A DNA stretch of 64,000 nucleotides from an uncultured beta proteobacterium (lineage in GTDB: Bacteria > Pseudomonadota > Gammaproteobacteria > Burkholderiales > Rhodocyclaceae), in NCBI GenBank assembly GCA_903848955.1, contig CAINHS010000007.1:1-64000 (forward strand), read 5' to 3'. This document shows positions 41,196 through 53,130 of the stretch, in pieces. Below the pieces are notes generated by a model that saw only the letters and a program-made list of their open reading frames with translations, was not told the DNA's origin and ran no database searches. Position numbers and translations under genes: made by a program. Numbering within the stretch: the stretch's first letter is position 1; every line of letters begins with the position of its first letter.

Positions 41196-42257
41196 ATGAA
41201 CCGCTTCTGGAGCGATGTCGTCAAGGGGCTTACGCCCTACGTGCCCGGCGAGCAACCCAAGCTCGCCAATCTGGTGAAACTCAACACCAACGAGAATCCT
41301 TACGGGCCTTCGCCGCGCGCCCTCGATGCGATCCGCGAGGCAACCGGGGAGTCGCTCAAGCTTTACCCCGATCCGGATGCCGGGCAACTCAAGACCGCCA
41401 TCGCCCGGTATCACTCGGTCGACGCGCGAAACATCTTTGTCGGCAATGGCTCGGATGAAGTCCTGGCCCACGTCTTTCTCGGCTTGCTGAAGCAGGCGCG
41501 ACCCGTGCTGTTTCCGGACATCAGCTACAGCTTTTATCCGGTGTATTGCGGGCTTTACCAGATCGCCTTCGACACCATCCCGCTGGCCGGGGACTTTTCG
41601 ATCAATATCGACGACTACGCCAGGCCGAACGGCGGGATCATCTTCCCCAATCCCAACGCGCCGACCGGCCGCCTGCTGCCGCTGGCCGCAATCGAACGCC
41701 TGCTGCAGGCAAACCCGGATTCGGTGCTGGTGATCGACGAGGCCTACGTGGACTTCGGCGGCGAGAGCGCGATCCCGCTGACGACCCGCTACCCCAACCT
41801 GCTGGTGGTGCAGACGCTGTCCAAGTCGCGCTCGCTGGCGGGTCTGCGGGTCGGCTTCGCGGTCGGGCATAGCCAACTGATCGAGGCGCTGGAGCGGATC
41901 AAGAACAGCTTCAATTCCTATCCGCTGGACCGCCTGGCGATTGCCGGCGCGGCAGCCGCCTTCGAGGACCGCGGGCATTTCGAGCAGACCTGCCGGGCGG
42001 TCATCGCCTCGCGCGAAAAGTTGGCGGCCGCGCTGAAGGCGCTCGGCTTCGAAGTGCTGCCTTCGGCCGCCAACTTCGTCTTCGTCCGTCATCCGCACCA
42101 CGATGCACAGGAGCTGGCGCTGCAGTTAAGACAGCGCAGCATCATCGTGCGCCACTTCAAAGTGCCGCGCATCGAGCAGTTCCTGCGCATCACCATCGGC
42201 ACCGGTGAGCAGTGTGCGGCGCTGGTCGGGGCGCTCACGGAAGTCCTCGCCGCCTGA
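41196..42257 (+). CDS. hisC: histidinol-phosphate aminotransferase HisC
   Basis: [54 protein letters not shown]. Plus strand, opposite to flanking his genes. Confidence 0.96.
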   Translation: MNRFWSDVVKGLTPYVPGEQPKLANLVKLNTNENPYGPSPRALDAIREATGESLKLYPDPDAGQLKTAIARYHSVDARNIFVGNGSDEVLAHVFLGLLKQARPVLFPDISYSFYPVYCGLYQIAFDTIPLAGDFSINIDDYARPNGGIIFPNPNAPTGRLLPLAAIERLLQANPDSVLVIDEAYVDFGGESAIPLTTRYPNLLVVQTLSKSRSLAGLRVGFAVGHSQLIEALERIKNSFNSYPLDRLAIAGAAAAFEDRGHFEQTCRAVIASREKLAAALKALGFEVLPSAANFVFVRHPHHDAQELALQLRQRSIIVRHFKVPRIEQFLRITIGTGEQCAALVGALTEVLAA

Positions 42258-42336
42258 GTCTGCGCCCCCGGTTGCGCGCAAACCCTCTGTTGCCGTGAAG
42301 TGCCGGTGGTGCGGGGGCGGGCGCCGCGCCGCAGGG

Positions 42337-43629
42337 CTACTTCAGCCGGAACTCCGCGGCGTTGGCGTGTGCGGTCAGCCCTTCGCCGTGCGCCAGGGTC
42401 GCGGCGATGGGGCCCAGACTTTGCGCCCCGGCCTGCGATACCTCGATCAGGCTCGACCGCTTCTGGAAATCGTAGACACCGAGCGGGGAGGAGAAGCGCG
42501 CGCTGCCGGACGTCGGCAGCACGTGGTTGGGGCCGGCGCAGTAGTCGCCGAGCGATTCGGAGGCGTAATGGCCGATGAAGATCGCGCCGGCGTGGCGGAT
42601 CTTGTCCAACAGGGATGCCGGTTCGGCCACCGACAGTTCAAGATGCTCGGGCGCAATCCGGTTGGCGAGCTTGCACGCCTCGTCGAAATCTTTCACCTGA
42701 ATCAAAGCACCGCGACCCTTCAATGAAGCGGCAATCACTTCGCGGCGCGGCATGGTCGGCAGCAATTTCTCCATGCTGGCGAGGACGCGCGCGATGAAAC
42801 CGGCATCCGGACTGAGGAGTATCGACTGCGCCAGTTCGTCATGTTCGGCCTGGGCGAACAGGTCGATGGCAACCCAGTCGGGATTGGCCGAGGCATCGGC
42901 GATGATCAGGACCTCCGACGGCCCCGCCACCATGTCGATACCGACGGTGCCGAAGACGCGACGCTTGGCCGCAGCGACGTAGGCATTGCCGGGACCGACG
43001 ATCTTGTCTGCCTGCGGGATGGTCTGCGTACCGTAGGCAAGGGCCGCCACCGCCTGCGCGCCGCCGATGGTGAACACCCGGTCGACGCTGGCCAGGCGGG
43101 CCGCGGCCAGCACCAGTGCATTCTTCTCGCCGCGCGGGGTGGGTACCACCATGATCAGTTCGCCGACGCCCGCCACCTTCGCCGGCAGGGCATTCATCAG
43201 CACCGAACTGGGGTAGGCCGCCTTGCCGCCGGGAACATACAGTCCGACGCGGTCCAGCGCCGTGATCTTCTGCCCCAGCCGCGTGCCGTCGGCCTCGGTA
43301 AAGCTCCACGACGCCAGCTTCTGCCGCTCGTGATAGGCCGTCACCCGCTGCGCCGCAGCTTCGAGCGCGGCACGCTGGGCGGCCGGCAGACCGTCCAGCG
43401 CCTGACGCAACTCGACCTGGGGCAATTCGAGATCCGCCACGCTGCCGGCATCAAGCTGATCGAAGCGCCGCGTGTAGTCGAGCACCGCCGCATCGCCCTC
43501 GGCGCGCACGCGCTTGAGGATGTCGGCGACGGTTTGCTCGATGGCATCATCGGTGGTGTGATCGAAGTGCAGCAACTGATCCAGCGTCGCTGCAAAACCG
43601 GCGTCCCCGCTTGAAAGGCGACGGATCAT
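42337..43629 (-). CDS. hisD: histidinol dehydrogenase HisD
   Basis: [62 protein letters not shown]; start set at 43629. Confidence 0.97.
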   Translation of the reverse strand: MIRRLSSGDAGFAATLDQLLHFDHTTDDAIEQTVADILKRVRAEGDAAVLDYTRRFDQLDAGSVADLELPQVELRQALDGLPAAQRAALEAAAQRVTAYHERQKLASWSFTEADGTRLGQKITALDRVGLYVPGGKAAYPSSVLMNALPAKVAGVGELIMVVPTPRGEKNALVLAAARLASVDRVFTIGGAQAVAALAYGTQTIPQADKIVGPGNAYVAAAKRRVFGTVGIDMVAGPSEVLIIADASANPDWVAIDLFAQAEHDELAQSILLSPDAGFIARVLASMEKLLPTMPRREVIAASLKGRGALIQVKDFDEACKLANRIAPEHLELSVAEPASLLDKIRHAGAIFIGHYASESLGDYCAGPNHVLPTSGSARFSSPLGVYDFQKRSSLIEVSQAGAQSLGPIAATLAHGEGLTAHANAAEFRLK

Positions 43630-43741
43630 CGCGCCCCCGCCGGGCCGCCCCAAGGGGGCGCCGCGTTGTCTTTCCGGAGCAAGCAAGGCTTGCGAACCGT
43701 GGTCACCCCTTTCTCTGGGAAGGGGGCTGGGGGGAAGGCCC
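43630..43741. repeat. GC-rich palindromic intergenic repeat-like sequence between hisG and hisD
   Basis: CCGCCCCAAGGGGGCG and CCCCTTTCTCTGGGAAGGGG imperfect palindromes; spurious extension reads [11 protein letters not shown], a signature often produced by intergenic palindromic repeats. Confidence 0.55.
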
Positions 43742-44383
43742 TCATTTGATCGCACCTTCAATCGCGGCGATGACGGGTTGCAGCAGTTCGCGTTTCATCT
43801 TCAGCGCCGCCTGATTTACGATCAGCCGCGAGGAAATGCTCATGATCTCCTCGACCTCCACCAGCTTGTTGGCTTTCAGCGTACTGCCGCTGGACACCAG
43901 ATCGACAATGGCCTCGGCCAGGCCGGCCAGCGGCGCCAGTTCCATCGAGCCGTAGAGCTTGATCAGATCGACATGCACGCCCTTGGCGGCGAAGTGCTCG
44001 CGCGCCACGGCGATGTACTTGGTGGCAATCCGCAGGCGCGCGCCGCGCCGCACCGCCGCCGCGTAATCGAAGCCGGCCGGCGCGGCGACGCACATGCGGC
44101 ATCGGGCGATGTTCAGATCCAGCGGCTGGTACAGGCCGGCTCCGCCATGCTCGATCAGGACGTCCTTGCCGGCGATGCCGAGATCAGCGGCGCCGTACTG
44201 GACATAGGTCGGCACATCCGAAGCACGGACGATGACCACGCGCACGTCTTCGCGACTGGTGCCGATGATCAGCTTGCGCGACTTTTCCGGATCTTCGGCC
44301 GGCACGATGCCCGCCGCCGCCAGCAGAGGCAAGGTTTCCTCGAAAATGCGGCCCTTCGAGAGGGCGATGGTGATTCCGTTCAT
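43742..44383 (-). CDS. hisG: ATP phosphoribosyltransferase HisG (short form)
   Basis: [56 protein letters not shown]. Confidence 0.97.
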   Translation of the reverse strand: MNGITIALSKGRIFEETLPLLAAAGIVPAEDPEKSRKLIIGTSREDVRVVIVRASDVPTYVQYGAADLGIAGKDVLIEHGGAGLYQPLDLNIARCRMCVAAPAGFDYAAAVRRGARLRIATKYIAVAREHFAAKGVHVDLIKLYGSMELAPLAGLAEAIVDLVSSGSTLKANKLVEVEEIMSISSRLIVNQAALKMKRELLQPVIAAIEGAIK

Positions 44384-44387
44384 GGGC

Positions 44388-45891
<1,504 letters not shown>

Positions 45892-45901
45892 GTGTAACTC
45901 C

Positions 45902-46660
45902 TCAGGCGCGCAGCTTGTAGCCGCGCTTCAGCAAATTCAGGGTAATCATCGCCAGCAACGCCAGACAGGCGCCGGCAACCGCCAGACTCAGCCACGGCGA
46001 CGCGTCGGAAACGCCGAAGAAGCCGTGGCGGAAGCCGTCGATCATGTAGAAAACCGGATTCCAGTGCGACACCTGCTGCCAGAAGGGCGGCAGTGAATTG
46101 ATGGAGTAGAACACACCGGAGAGAAATGTCAGCGGCATGATCAGAAAATTCTGGAAGGCGGCGAGCTGATCGAACTTGTCCGCCCATATGCCGGCAATCA
46201 CGCCCAGGCTGCCGAGAATGGCTCCGCCCATCAGGGCGAAAATGAGAATCCACCAGGGTTCGGCAAAGGTCAAAGGTGCGAACCAGAATGTGGCCAGCAG
46301 CACCCCTGTCCCCACCACCAGGCCGCGCACCACCGCCGCCAGCACGTAGGCGGCGAAGAACTCCAGGTAGGAAATCGGCGGCAGCAGGACGAACACGATG
46401 TTCCCCGTCACCTTCGACTGAATCAGCGACGACGAGGTATTGGCAAAGGCGTTCTGCAGCACGGACATCATCACCAGCCCCGGTATCAGGAATGCGGCGT
46501 AGGGTACGCCATGCACCTGCACATGCCCTTCCAGGACATGGGAAAAGATCAGCAGATAGAGCAGCGCCGTGAGTACAGGTGCGGCAACGGTCTGTGACGC
46601 GACTTTCCAGAAGCGCAGCACTTCCTTGTAGAGCAGGGTGGAAAAACCGCCGTAGCGCAT
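45902..46660 (-). CDS. ABC-2 type transporter permease
   Basis: MRYGGFSTLLYKEVLRFWKVASQTVAAPVLTALLYLLIFSHVL; multiple TM segments; partner ATPase adjacent. Confidence 0.93.
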   Translation of the reverse strand: MRYGGFSTLLYKEVLRFWKVASQTVAAPVLTALLYLLIFSHVLEGHVQVHGVPYAAFLIPGLVMMSVLQNAFANTSSSLIQSKVTGNIVFVLLPPISYLEFFAAYVLAAVVRGLVVGTGVLLATFWFAPLTFAEPWWILIFALMGGAILGSLGVIAGIWADKFDQLAAFQNFLIMPLTFLSGVFYSINSLPPFWQQVSHWNPVFYMIDGFRHGFFGVSDASPWLSLAVAGACLALLAMITLNLLKRGYKLRA

Positions 46661-46661
46661 C

Positions 46662-47573
46662 TCAGTTCACCGGCTCCGCTTGCGGCCCCTGCATGACGCG
46701 GACGAATACCTCTTCCAGATCGGGCTTGCCGATTTCAAGATCATCTATGCTGCAGCCGGCAGCGCGTATCTTTGCCAGCAGCGGCTCGACTTCGTCAAAC
46801 CCGTCGAAGGGCAGCGACCACCAGCCGCCGTTTTCTGCGCCGCCCCGCGTGAGTTCCGCCGGCATTGCGCCCCGGGTGCGCAATCGCAGGCTATGCACGG
46901 AAAAGCGCCGCAGGAGATTTGCCGTAGTGTCCAGCGCGACCAGACGGCCCGCCTTCAGCATGGCGATGCGTGTGCACAGGTTCTCGGCCTCTTCGAGATA
47001 ATGCGTGGTCAGAACGATGGTGTGTCCCGCTTCGTTCAGGCGCCGGATGAAATGCCACAGGGTCTGCCGCAACTCGACATCGACGCCGGCCGTCGGCTCG
47101 TCGAGCACAATCACGGGAGGACGATGCACCAGAGCCTGCGCAACCAGCACCCGTCGTTTCATGCCGCCGGAGAGCATGCGCATGTTGGCATTGGCCTTGG
47201 ACGTCAGGCCAAGATTTTCCAGAATCTCGTCGATCCACTTGTCGTTGTCGCCTATGCCGAAGTACCCGGACTGAATCTTCAGCGATTCGCGGACGGTGAA
47301 AAAAGGATCAAAAACCAGTTCCTGCGGCACAACCCCCAGAACGCGCCGCGCCGCGCGATAGTCGGCCTGAACATCGTGGCCCATCACGCGCAGGCTGCCG
47401 GCGTCGGGACGGACGAGTCCCGCCAATGCCGAAATCAGGGTCGTCTTGCCGGCACCATTGGGACCCAATAAACCGAAGAACTCCCCCTGCTGCACCTCGA
47501 GATCGATGCCGTCCAGCGCCCGGGTGCTGCCAAAGGATTTGGATACCTGCTGAATGCAAATCGCAGCCGACAT
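46662..47573 (-). CDS. ABC transporter ATP-binding protein
   Basis: LLGPNGAGKTTLISALAG Walker A, LSGGMKRRVLVAQALVHRPPVIVLDEPTAGVD. Confidence 0.96.
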   Translation of the reverse strand: MSAAICIQQVSKSFGSTRALDGIDLEVQQGEFFGLLGPNGAGKTTLISALAGLVRPDAGSLRVMGHDVQADYRAARRVLGVVPQELVFDPFFTVRESLKIQSGYFGIGDNDKWIDEILENLGLTSKANANMRMLSGGMKRRVLVAQALVHRPPVIVLDEPTAGVDVELRQTLWHFIRRLNEAGHTIVLTTHYLEEAENLCTRIAMLKAGRLVALDTTANLLRRFSVHSLRLRTRGAMPAELTRGGAENGGWWSLPFDGFDEVEPLLAKIRAAGCSIDDLEIGKPDLEEVFVRVMQGPQAEPVN

Positions 47574-47599
47574 GGTGAAGAAGCAAGCCGGAGGCTGCT

Positions 47600-47887
47600 T
47601 CAGAGCTTGTACTGCGGGAGAAGGTCGGCGACGTCGTATACGGCCGCAAGACTCAGCAGATTCTGCGGAGGATTCACCAGACGCAAGGTTTTCCCTGCTG
47701 CCTTTGCCGCCCGCATCCAGCCGAAAACCACAGCCAGACAGGACGAATCCATTTCGGTCACGGCGGCAAGATCGAAGACCGGGTCAGCGGACGCGATGGC
47801 GGCCTCCCCTTCGGCGAGCAGTCCGGCCGCAGCCGGCATGGTCATCGGGCCCGACACCTCGACGCAATCACCGCAGACTTGGATCAT
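47600..47887 (-). CDS. mlaB: STAS-domain protein MlaB
   Basis: DLAAVTEMDSSCLAVVFGWMRAAKAAGKTLRLVNPPQNLLSLAAVYDV; position after mlaC. Confidence 0.88.
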   Translation of the reverse strand: MIQVCGDCVEVSGPMTMPAAAGLLAEGEAAIASADPVFDLAAVTEMDSSCLAVVFGWMRAAKAAGKTLRLVNPPQNLLSLAAVYDVADLLPQYKL

Positions 47888-48504
47888 TTCTTTGCCGACG
47901 CGGCCTCGCCAGACTTGTTCTTGGCTTGCAGGGACTTGATCAGGCCGTCGAAGCCGTTGTTGCGCACCTCGGAGGCAAAGGAATCGCGGTAATTGGTGAC
48001 GAGGCTGATGCCGCCGACTTCGATGTCGTAGACCTTCCAGGCGGCACCGGACTTTTCAAGGTAGTAATCCAGTTCGATGTTCTTGCCTGCACCCGACTGC
48101 TTGATTTCGGTGCGGACCCGGACATCGGTCTCTCCGGCTTTGAGCGCAAACGGCTTGAATTCGATGGTCTGGTTCTTGTACTCGGTCAGGGCCTTGGAAT
48201 AGGTCCGCACCAACAGGACATGAAACTCATCGGTGAGCGCCTTCTGCTGCGCCGGACTGGCCTGTCGCCAGTCACGGGCCAGCGCCAACTGGGTCATGCG
48301 CGTGAAGTTGAAGTGCTGCAACACCCTGGCCTCGACCAGATCGATGGCCTTTTTGGTATTGCCCGACTGTATGTCCTTGTCCTTGCGGACAATATCGAGC
48401 ACCTCGTTGGTGACCGTCTTGATCAGGATATCGGGGGCGGCGTCCTGGGCCATCGCCGTGACGGCAATAAGCAGGCCGCTGAAGAATGCAAACAGGTATT
48501 TCAT
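47884..48504 (-). CDS. mlaC: phospholipid-binding protein MlaC
   Basis: Signal peptide MKYLFAFFSGLLIAVTAMAQ; ALTEYKNQTIEFKPF, KVYDIEVGGISLVTNYRDSF. Confidence 0.95.
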   Translation of the reverse strand: MKYLFAFFSGLLIAVTAMAQDAAPDILIKTVTNEVLDIVRKDKDIQSGNTKKAIDLVEARVLQHFNFTRMTQLALARDWRQASPAQQKALTDEFHVLLVRTYSKALTEYKNQTIEFKPFALKAGETDVRVRTEIKQSGAGKNIELDYYLEKSGAAWKVYDIEVGGISLVTNYRDSFASEVRNNGFDGLIKSLQAKNKSGEAASAKK

Positions 48505-48557
48505 TGGGATTTCCCGAGATTGCTGCAACTGAAAGCAAGAGCCCCGCAAAGGGAGCG

Positions 48558-49388
48558 CTATTTCGTATCGGCCGATTCCGTATGCGCCACCAGCACAGGC
48601 GCAACCGGCACCGATTCAGCCCGGGGCCCGGTCGCTTCCGCTTGCGCTGTCAGGGGCCGCTCCACCTGCCCCGCCTCGGCCTCGATTTCGCGCGGCGCAT
48701 TGCCGTCGTATATCAGGTTGCGGCGGCGTTGCAGATAAGCGTCACGCATGTAGGAATACTTGTCCAGCGCCGCTTCATCGATGACCTTGTCAGCCGGCAG
48801 CAGATTGGCCCGGTCATTGACGAAACGCACACCGATCGCGGTATCGCGGGCCCCTTTCGGCATGTGGCTCCAGACCGGATCCACCCCGATATCGAGCGCC
48901 AGACCCACCGTGTCACGCACGGTGCGCGGCCCGAATACCGGAACCACCACGTAGGCGCCGTTACCGACGCCCCAGCGGCCGAGAGTCTGGCCCACGTCCT
49001 CATTGTGCTTCTCCAGACCGGCATCGGATGCAAAATCCATGATACCGAGCAGACCGACGGTGGTATTGATCAGAACCCGGCCCAGGTCACCGAAGGCCTC
49101 CGGCACCTTGCCCTGCAGCAGGTTGTTCACGCCGATGAAAAGATCGTCGATATTGCTGAAGAAATTGGTGACACCGTTCCTGACGGATGACGGCAGCGCA
49201 GCCTCGTAGCCCTTGGCAACCGGCTTGACGAGTACCGAATCAAGTCCTTCGTTGAAGGCGAACATGGCCCGATTGAAGCCCTCGACCGGATCCTTCGGAT
49301 TTCCCGAAGTTGCGCATCCAGCCAAAAGGGTGCCCGCGGCGAGGGCCAAGGCAACCGATTTGATGCGGGCAGGCAGCGTTGTCTTCAT
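48558..49388 (-). CDS. mlaA: MlaA (VacJ) family lipoprotein
   Basis: LLAGCATSG lipobox; DPVEGFNRAMFAFNEGLDSVLVKPVAKGYEAALPSSVRNGVTNFFSN. Confidence 0.96.
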   Translation of the reverse strand: MKTTLPARIKSVALALAAGTLLAGCATSGNPKDPVEGFNRAMFAFNEGLDSVLVKPVAKGYEAALPSSVRNGVTNFFSNIDDLFIGVNNLLQGKVPEAFGDLGRVLINTTVGLLGIMDFASDAGLEKHNEDVGQTLGRWGVGNGAYVVVPVFGPRTVRDTVGLALDIGVDPVWSHMPKGARDTAIGVRFVNDRANLLPADKVIDEAALDKYSYMRDAYLQRRRNLIYDGNAPREIEAEAGQVERPLTAQAEATGPRAESVPVAPVLVAHTESADTK

Positions 49389-49409
49389 TCTGTGTCAGGC
49401 ACCGGTTAA

Positions 49410-49880
49410 CTATTTCTTGCCGCCATCTTCCGCGGCCTTGTTAAACATGAACTGGCTGATCAACTTCTCCAGAACCACCGCAGACTGCGTCTTCTTGATC
49501 GTGTCACCCGCTTTCAGCATCGCCGTATCGCCGCCCACTTCAAATCCTATGTACTGCTCGCCCAACAGGCCCGAGGTGTTGATCGTGGCAAAGGTATCGC
49601 GCGGAAACTTGTAGCGGGCATCCACCTGGATGGTCACCGCGGCCAGATAAGCCTCGGGGTCAAAGCTGATCTCCGTCACACGCCCCACCACAACGCCGGC
49701 ACTCTTTACGGCGCCACGAACCTTTAAGCCTCCAATATTATCAAACTTGGCCTTGATTGCATAAGTTTCGCCGCTGCTTGATGAGGCCAGATTGCCCACC
49801 TTGAGGGCAAGAAACAACAGCGCCCCCAGTCCGACGGCGACGAAGAATCCGACCCAGAGGTCGAGTGTAGTGCGGCTCAT
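49410..49880 (-). CDS. mlaD: MCE-domain protein MlaD
   Basis: TLDLWVGFFVAVGLGALLFLALKVGNL; AKFDNIGGLKVRGAVKSAGVVVGRV. Confidence 0.96.
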   Translation of the reverse strand: MSRTTLDLWVGFFVAVGLGALLFLALKVGNLASSSSGETYAIKAKFDNIGGLKVRGAVKSAGVVVGRVTEISFDPEAYLAAVTIQVDARYKFPRDTFATINTSGLLGEQYIGFEVGGDTAMLKAGDTIKKTQSAVVLEKLISQFMFNKAAEDGGKK

Positions 49881-49881
49881 G

Positions 49882-50688
49882 TCATGTCCCTGTAAACATG
49901 AAGGCAGTCAGAACAAAGTCAGCCGCCAGGATGGCCAGTGACGATGTAACAACGGTACGCGTGGTCGCCCCGGAAACTCCTTCGGCAGTAGGCTCCGCAT
50001 CATAACCCTCGAACACGGCGACCCAGCTGACAATTATGCCGAAAACAAAACTCTTTATGACGCCGTTGAGAATGTCCTGGCGAAAGTCGACAGATGCCTG
50101 CATCTGCGACCAGAAGGAACCCTCGTCGACGCCGATCAGCTGCACGCCGACCAGATAGCCGCCGAAGATGCCCATCGCCGAAAACAATGCAGCAAGAAGG
50201 GGCATTGAAATCACGCCGCCCCAGAACCGCGGGGCAACAACACGCGCAATCGGGTCGACCGCCATCATTTCCATGGCGGAAAGCTGTTCGGTCGCCTTCA
50301 TCATGCCGATTTCGGCCGTAATCGCCGAACCGGCGCGGCTGGCGAACAGGAGGGCAGCGACCACCGGCCCGAGTTCGCGCACCAGCGACAAGGAGACGAG
50401 CACCCCGAGCGCCTCGGTGGAACCATAGCGGGCAAGCGTGTCATAACCCTGCAGGCCGAGCACCATGCCGACAAACAGCCCTGAAACCAGAATGATGATC
50501 AGGCTCAGGACGCCGGCAAAGTAGATTTCCCGGATCGTCAGATCCAGGCGCCGCAGCGACGTGCCCGAATGCAGCACAACGGCCAACAGGAAGCGGCTGG
50601 CAAAGCCGAGACGCCAGATACGCGCGTTGGCCCGCTGCCCGAGGCCGCGCAGCGCGCGCACCAGGCCGTTATCCACGGCGCACCGCAC
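49882..50688 (-). CDS. mlaE: phospholipid ABC transporter permease MlaE
   Basis: LSLVRELGPVVAALLFASRAGSAITAEIGMMKATEQLSAMEMMAVDPIARVVAPRFWGG. Start may be GTG at 50676. Confidence 0.95.
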   Translation of the reverse strand: MRCAVDNGLVRALRGLGQRANARIWRLGFASRFLLAVVLHSGTSLRRLDLTIREIYFAGVLSLIIILVSGLFVGMVLGLQGYDTLARYGSTEALGVLVSLSLVRELGPVVAALLFASRAGSAITAEIGMMKATEQLSAMEMMAVDPIARVVAPRFWGGVISMPLLAALFSAMGIFGGYLVGVQLIGVDEGSFWSQMQASVDFRQDILNGVIKSFVFGIIVSWVAVFEGYDAEPTAEGVSGATTRTVVTSSLAILAADFVLTAFMFTGT

Positions 50689-51484
50689 TTGCCATCAATT
50701 CTTCGCCATACGGACGGGCCGGATACTGGAATGGCACCGGACCGTCGGCCTCGCCCCAGACAAACTGATGCACGTAGGGAACCGTGGAGTTTTTCATCTC
50801 TTCGGCCGTGCCTTCAGCGACAATTTTTCCTTCGGAGACAAAGTACACGTAATCGACAATCTTCAAGGATTCCTGCACGTCGTGCGTCACCACGATGGAA
50901 CTGGCGCCCAGGGCATCGTTCAGCTTGCGAATCAGTTCGCCGACAATCGACAGCGAAATCGGATCCAGGCCGGCGAACGGCTCGTCGTACATGATCAGCA
51001 TCGGGTCAAGCGCTATGGCGCGTGCCAGAGCGACCCGCCGGGCCATGCCGCCGGAGAGTTCCGCCGGCATCAGGCCTTGAGCGCCGCGCAGACCCACCGC
51101 ATGCAGCTTCATCAATACCAGGTCGCGAATCATGACTTCCGGCAGATCGGTATGCTCGCGCATCTGGAAGGCGATGTTGTCGTATACCGACATGTCGGTG
51201 AACAAGGCACCGAACTGGAACAGCATCCCCATGCGCCGGCGCAGGTTGTACAAACCATCGGCATCGAGCTCGTGCACGACCTGCCCGCCGACCCTCACTT
51301 CGCCCGAGGTCGGCTTCAGCTGGCCGCCGATAAGGCGCAGGGTGGTGGTCTTGCCGCAGCCCGAACTCCCCATCACCGCAACAACCTTGCCGCGCGGAAT
51401 CGTCATGTTGATTCCGCTGAGTATCGGCCTGTTGTCGTACGAGAAGTTCAGATCGCGAATTTCGACAAGAGAGTCCTGAGCCAT
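50669..51484 (-). CDS. mlaF: phospholipid ABC transporter ATP-binding protein MlaF
   Basis: MGSSGCGKTTTLRLIGG; LSGGMARRVALARAIALDPMLIMYDEPFAGLDPIS; start set at 51484. Confidence 0.96.
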   Translation of the reverse strand: MAQDSLVEIRDLNFSYDNRPILSGINMTIPRGKVVAVMGSSGCGKTTTLRLIGGQLKPTSGEVRVGGQVVHELDADGLYNLRRRMGMLFQFGALFTDMSVYDNIAFQMREHTDLPEVMIRDLVLMKLHAVGLRGAQGLMPAELSGGMARRVALARAIALDPMLIMYDEPFAGLDPISLSIVGELIRKLNDALGASSIVVTHDVQESLKIVDYVYFVSEGKIVAEGTAEEMKNSTVPYVHQFVWGEADGPVPFQYPARPYGEELMASAVRRG

Positions 51485-51666
51485 ATGCACACCGGGAAGC
51501 CCGGTCAAGTTTACAGGCCGCGATTCTAGCAGAGTCGAATTGCCCGCCGGCCGCTCCGCCCGTCGGCCACAGCCATGGAAGAGCGGGGTAAACGCCGGCC
51601 ACAACTGAAATTGGCCGGGCTTGCTTTCCGCTATGATGTTGCGATCAACTTACCTTCACTCCATCC

Positions 51667-53106
51667 TTGACCGCACCCGACAGCAAAACCGAGTTGCTGA
51701 TTGTCGACGATGACCCGCTGATCGCCGATGCGTTGGGCTATTACCTCGGCCGGGACTATGCGGTCACCACCGCCTCGACACGCGCCGAAGCCGTCGGACT
51801 GCTGCGCGACAGGAGAAATGTCCCGGCACTGGCACTGATCGACCTTGGTCTGCCGCCGACACCGCATCGCCCCGACGAAGGCTTCGCCTTGATCGCGGAT
51901 ATTCTCGCCCACGCGCCGGGAACCCGCATCGTGGTGCTTTCCGGCCAAAGCGACGAACTCAATGCGCGCCACGCCCGCGCCCTCGGCGCCACGGAATTCG
52001 TCGCCAAGCCGGCTGATCCGGAACATCTGCGCAAGCTCATTGGTCGAGTGTTGTCTTTTAGCGACACATCGACAGAAATTGATGACGGCCTGATCGGCCA
52101 GAGCGCTCCGATGCAAAAGTTGCGCGCGCAGCTCAGGCAGTTCGCGCGTTCGCCCTTCCCGGTATTGATCGAGGGCGAGTCGGGCAGCGGCAAGGAACTT
52201 GCCGCCGCAGCCTTGCACCGGCTGTCCGAGCGCGCCGGGAAGCCGTATCTGGCGCTCAACTGCGCAGCGATCTCGCCCAACCTGGTGGAGGCCACGCTGT
52301 TCGGCCACAGCAAGGGCGCTTTCACCGGCGCCAGCGGCCCGCGCGCCGGCTATTTCGAGGACGCCTCCGACGGCACGCTGTTTCTCGACGAAATCGGCGA
52401 GCTTCCCCTTGACCTGCAGCCAAAGCTTCTGCGCGTGCTTGAAAATGGCGAATTCCAGCGCGTCGGCGAGACCCTGGCACGACACTCATCCGCCCGCATC
52501 GTCACGGCAACCAACCGTGACCTGAAAAAGGAAGTGCGCGAAGGACGCTTCCGCGCCGACCTCTACCACCGGCTTTCAGTGTTTACCATCGCCATACCGC
52601 CGCTGCGCGAACTCGGCGACGACCGCATCCGCCTGCTGGAGCATTTCCGTGCCATCTACGCCGCGCAGGCTGATTTGCCGCCGTTCCGGCTCACCGAAAA
52701 GGCGACTGAACGTCTGCTGGCCTACCGCTTTCCCGGCAATGTCCGCGAATTACGCAACATCGCTATCCGGCTGACGACCAAACTCGCAGGAAAAGAGGTC
52801 GGCATCGATGATCTCGAAGGCGAACTGGATCTCGGCGACGAATCGCGTGCAGCCGGCATGCCGTCGGCGCCGGCACTGGCGGACCGGGCTGAACTGATGG
52901 GGATTGCCGCAAACGACATTCAGAGCCGGCGTGACTTCGACCTCGACACCACGCTGCGTCGCTGGGAAGAAGCCTACATAGAAGCCGCGCAGCAACTCGC
53001 CCACGGCAACATGAGCCAGGCCGCCCGGCTGCTGGGCGTCAATCGCACCACGCTTTACAATCGCATCGACACGCTGGCCCGAGAAAAGCGCAGTTCCCCA
53101 CAATAA
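51667..53106 (+). CDS. sigma54-dependent response regulator (receiver - AAA+ - HTH)
   Basis: Receiver IVDDDPLIADALGYYL; GESGSGKE Walker A; GAFTGA; Fis-type HTH MSQAARLLGVNRTTLYNRID. Probable TTG start. Confidence 0.93.
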   Translation: MTAPDSKTELLIVDDDPLIADALGYYLGRDYAVTTASTRAEAVGLLRDRRNVPALALIDLGLPPTPHRPDEGFALIADILAHAPGTRIVVLSGQSDELNARHARALGATEFVAKPADPEHLRKLIGRVLSFSDTSTEIDDGLIGQSAPMQKLRAQLRQFARSPFPVLIEGESGSGKELAAAALHRLSERAGKPYLALNCAAISPNLVEATLFGHSKGAFTGASGPRAGYFEDASDGTLFLDEIGELPLDLQPKLLRVLENGEFQRVGETLARHSSARIVTATNRDLKKEVREGRFRADLYHRLSVFTIAIPPLRELGDDRIRLLEHFRAIYAAQADLPPFRLTEKATERLLAYRFPGNVRELRNIAIRLTTKLAGKEVGIDDLEGELDLGDESRAAGMPSAPALADRAELMGIAANDIQSRRDFDLDTTLRRWEEAYIEAAQQLAHGNMSQAARLLGVNRTTLYNRIDTLAREKRSSPQ

Positions 53107-53130
53107 GCGACCGGATTGCGGCCCGACACC

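Noticed and set aside
42258-42336. GC-rich imperfect hairpin between convergent hisC and hisD as a bidirectional terminator
   Set aside because: CGCCCCCG/CGGGGGCG arms are far apart and lack U-tracts; insufficient support.
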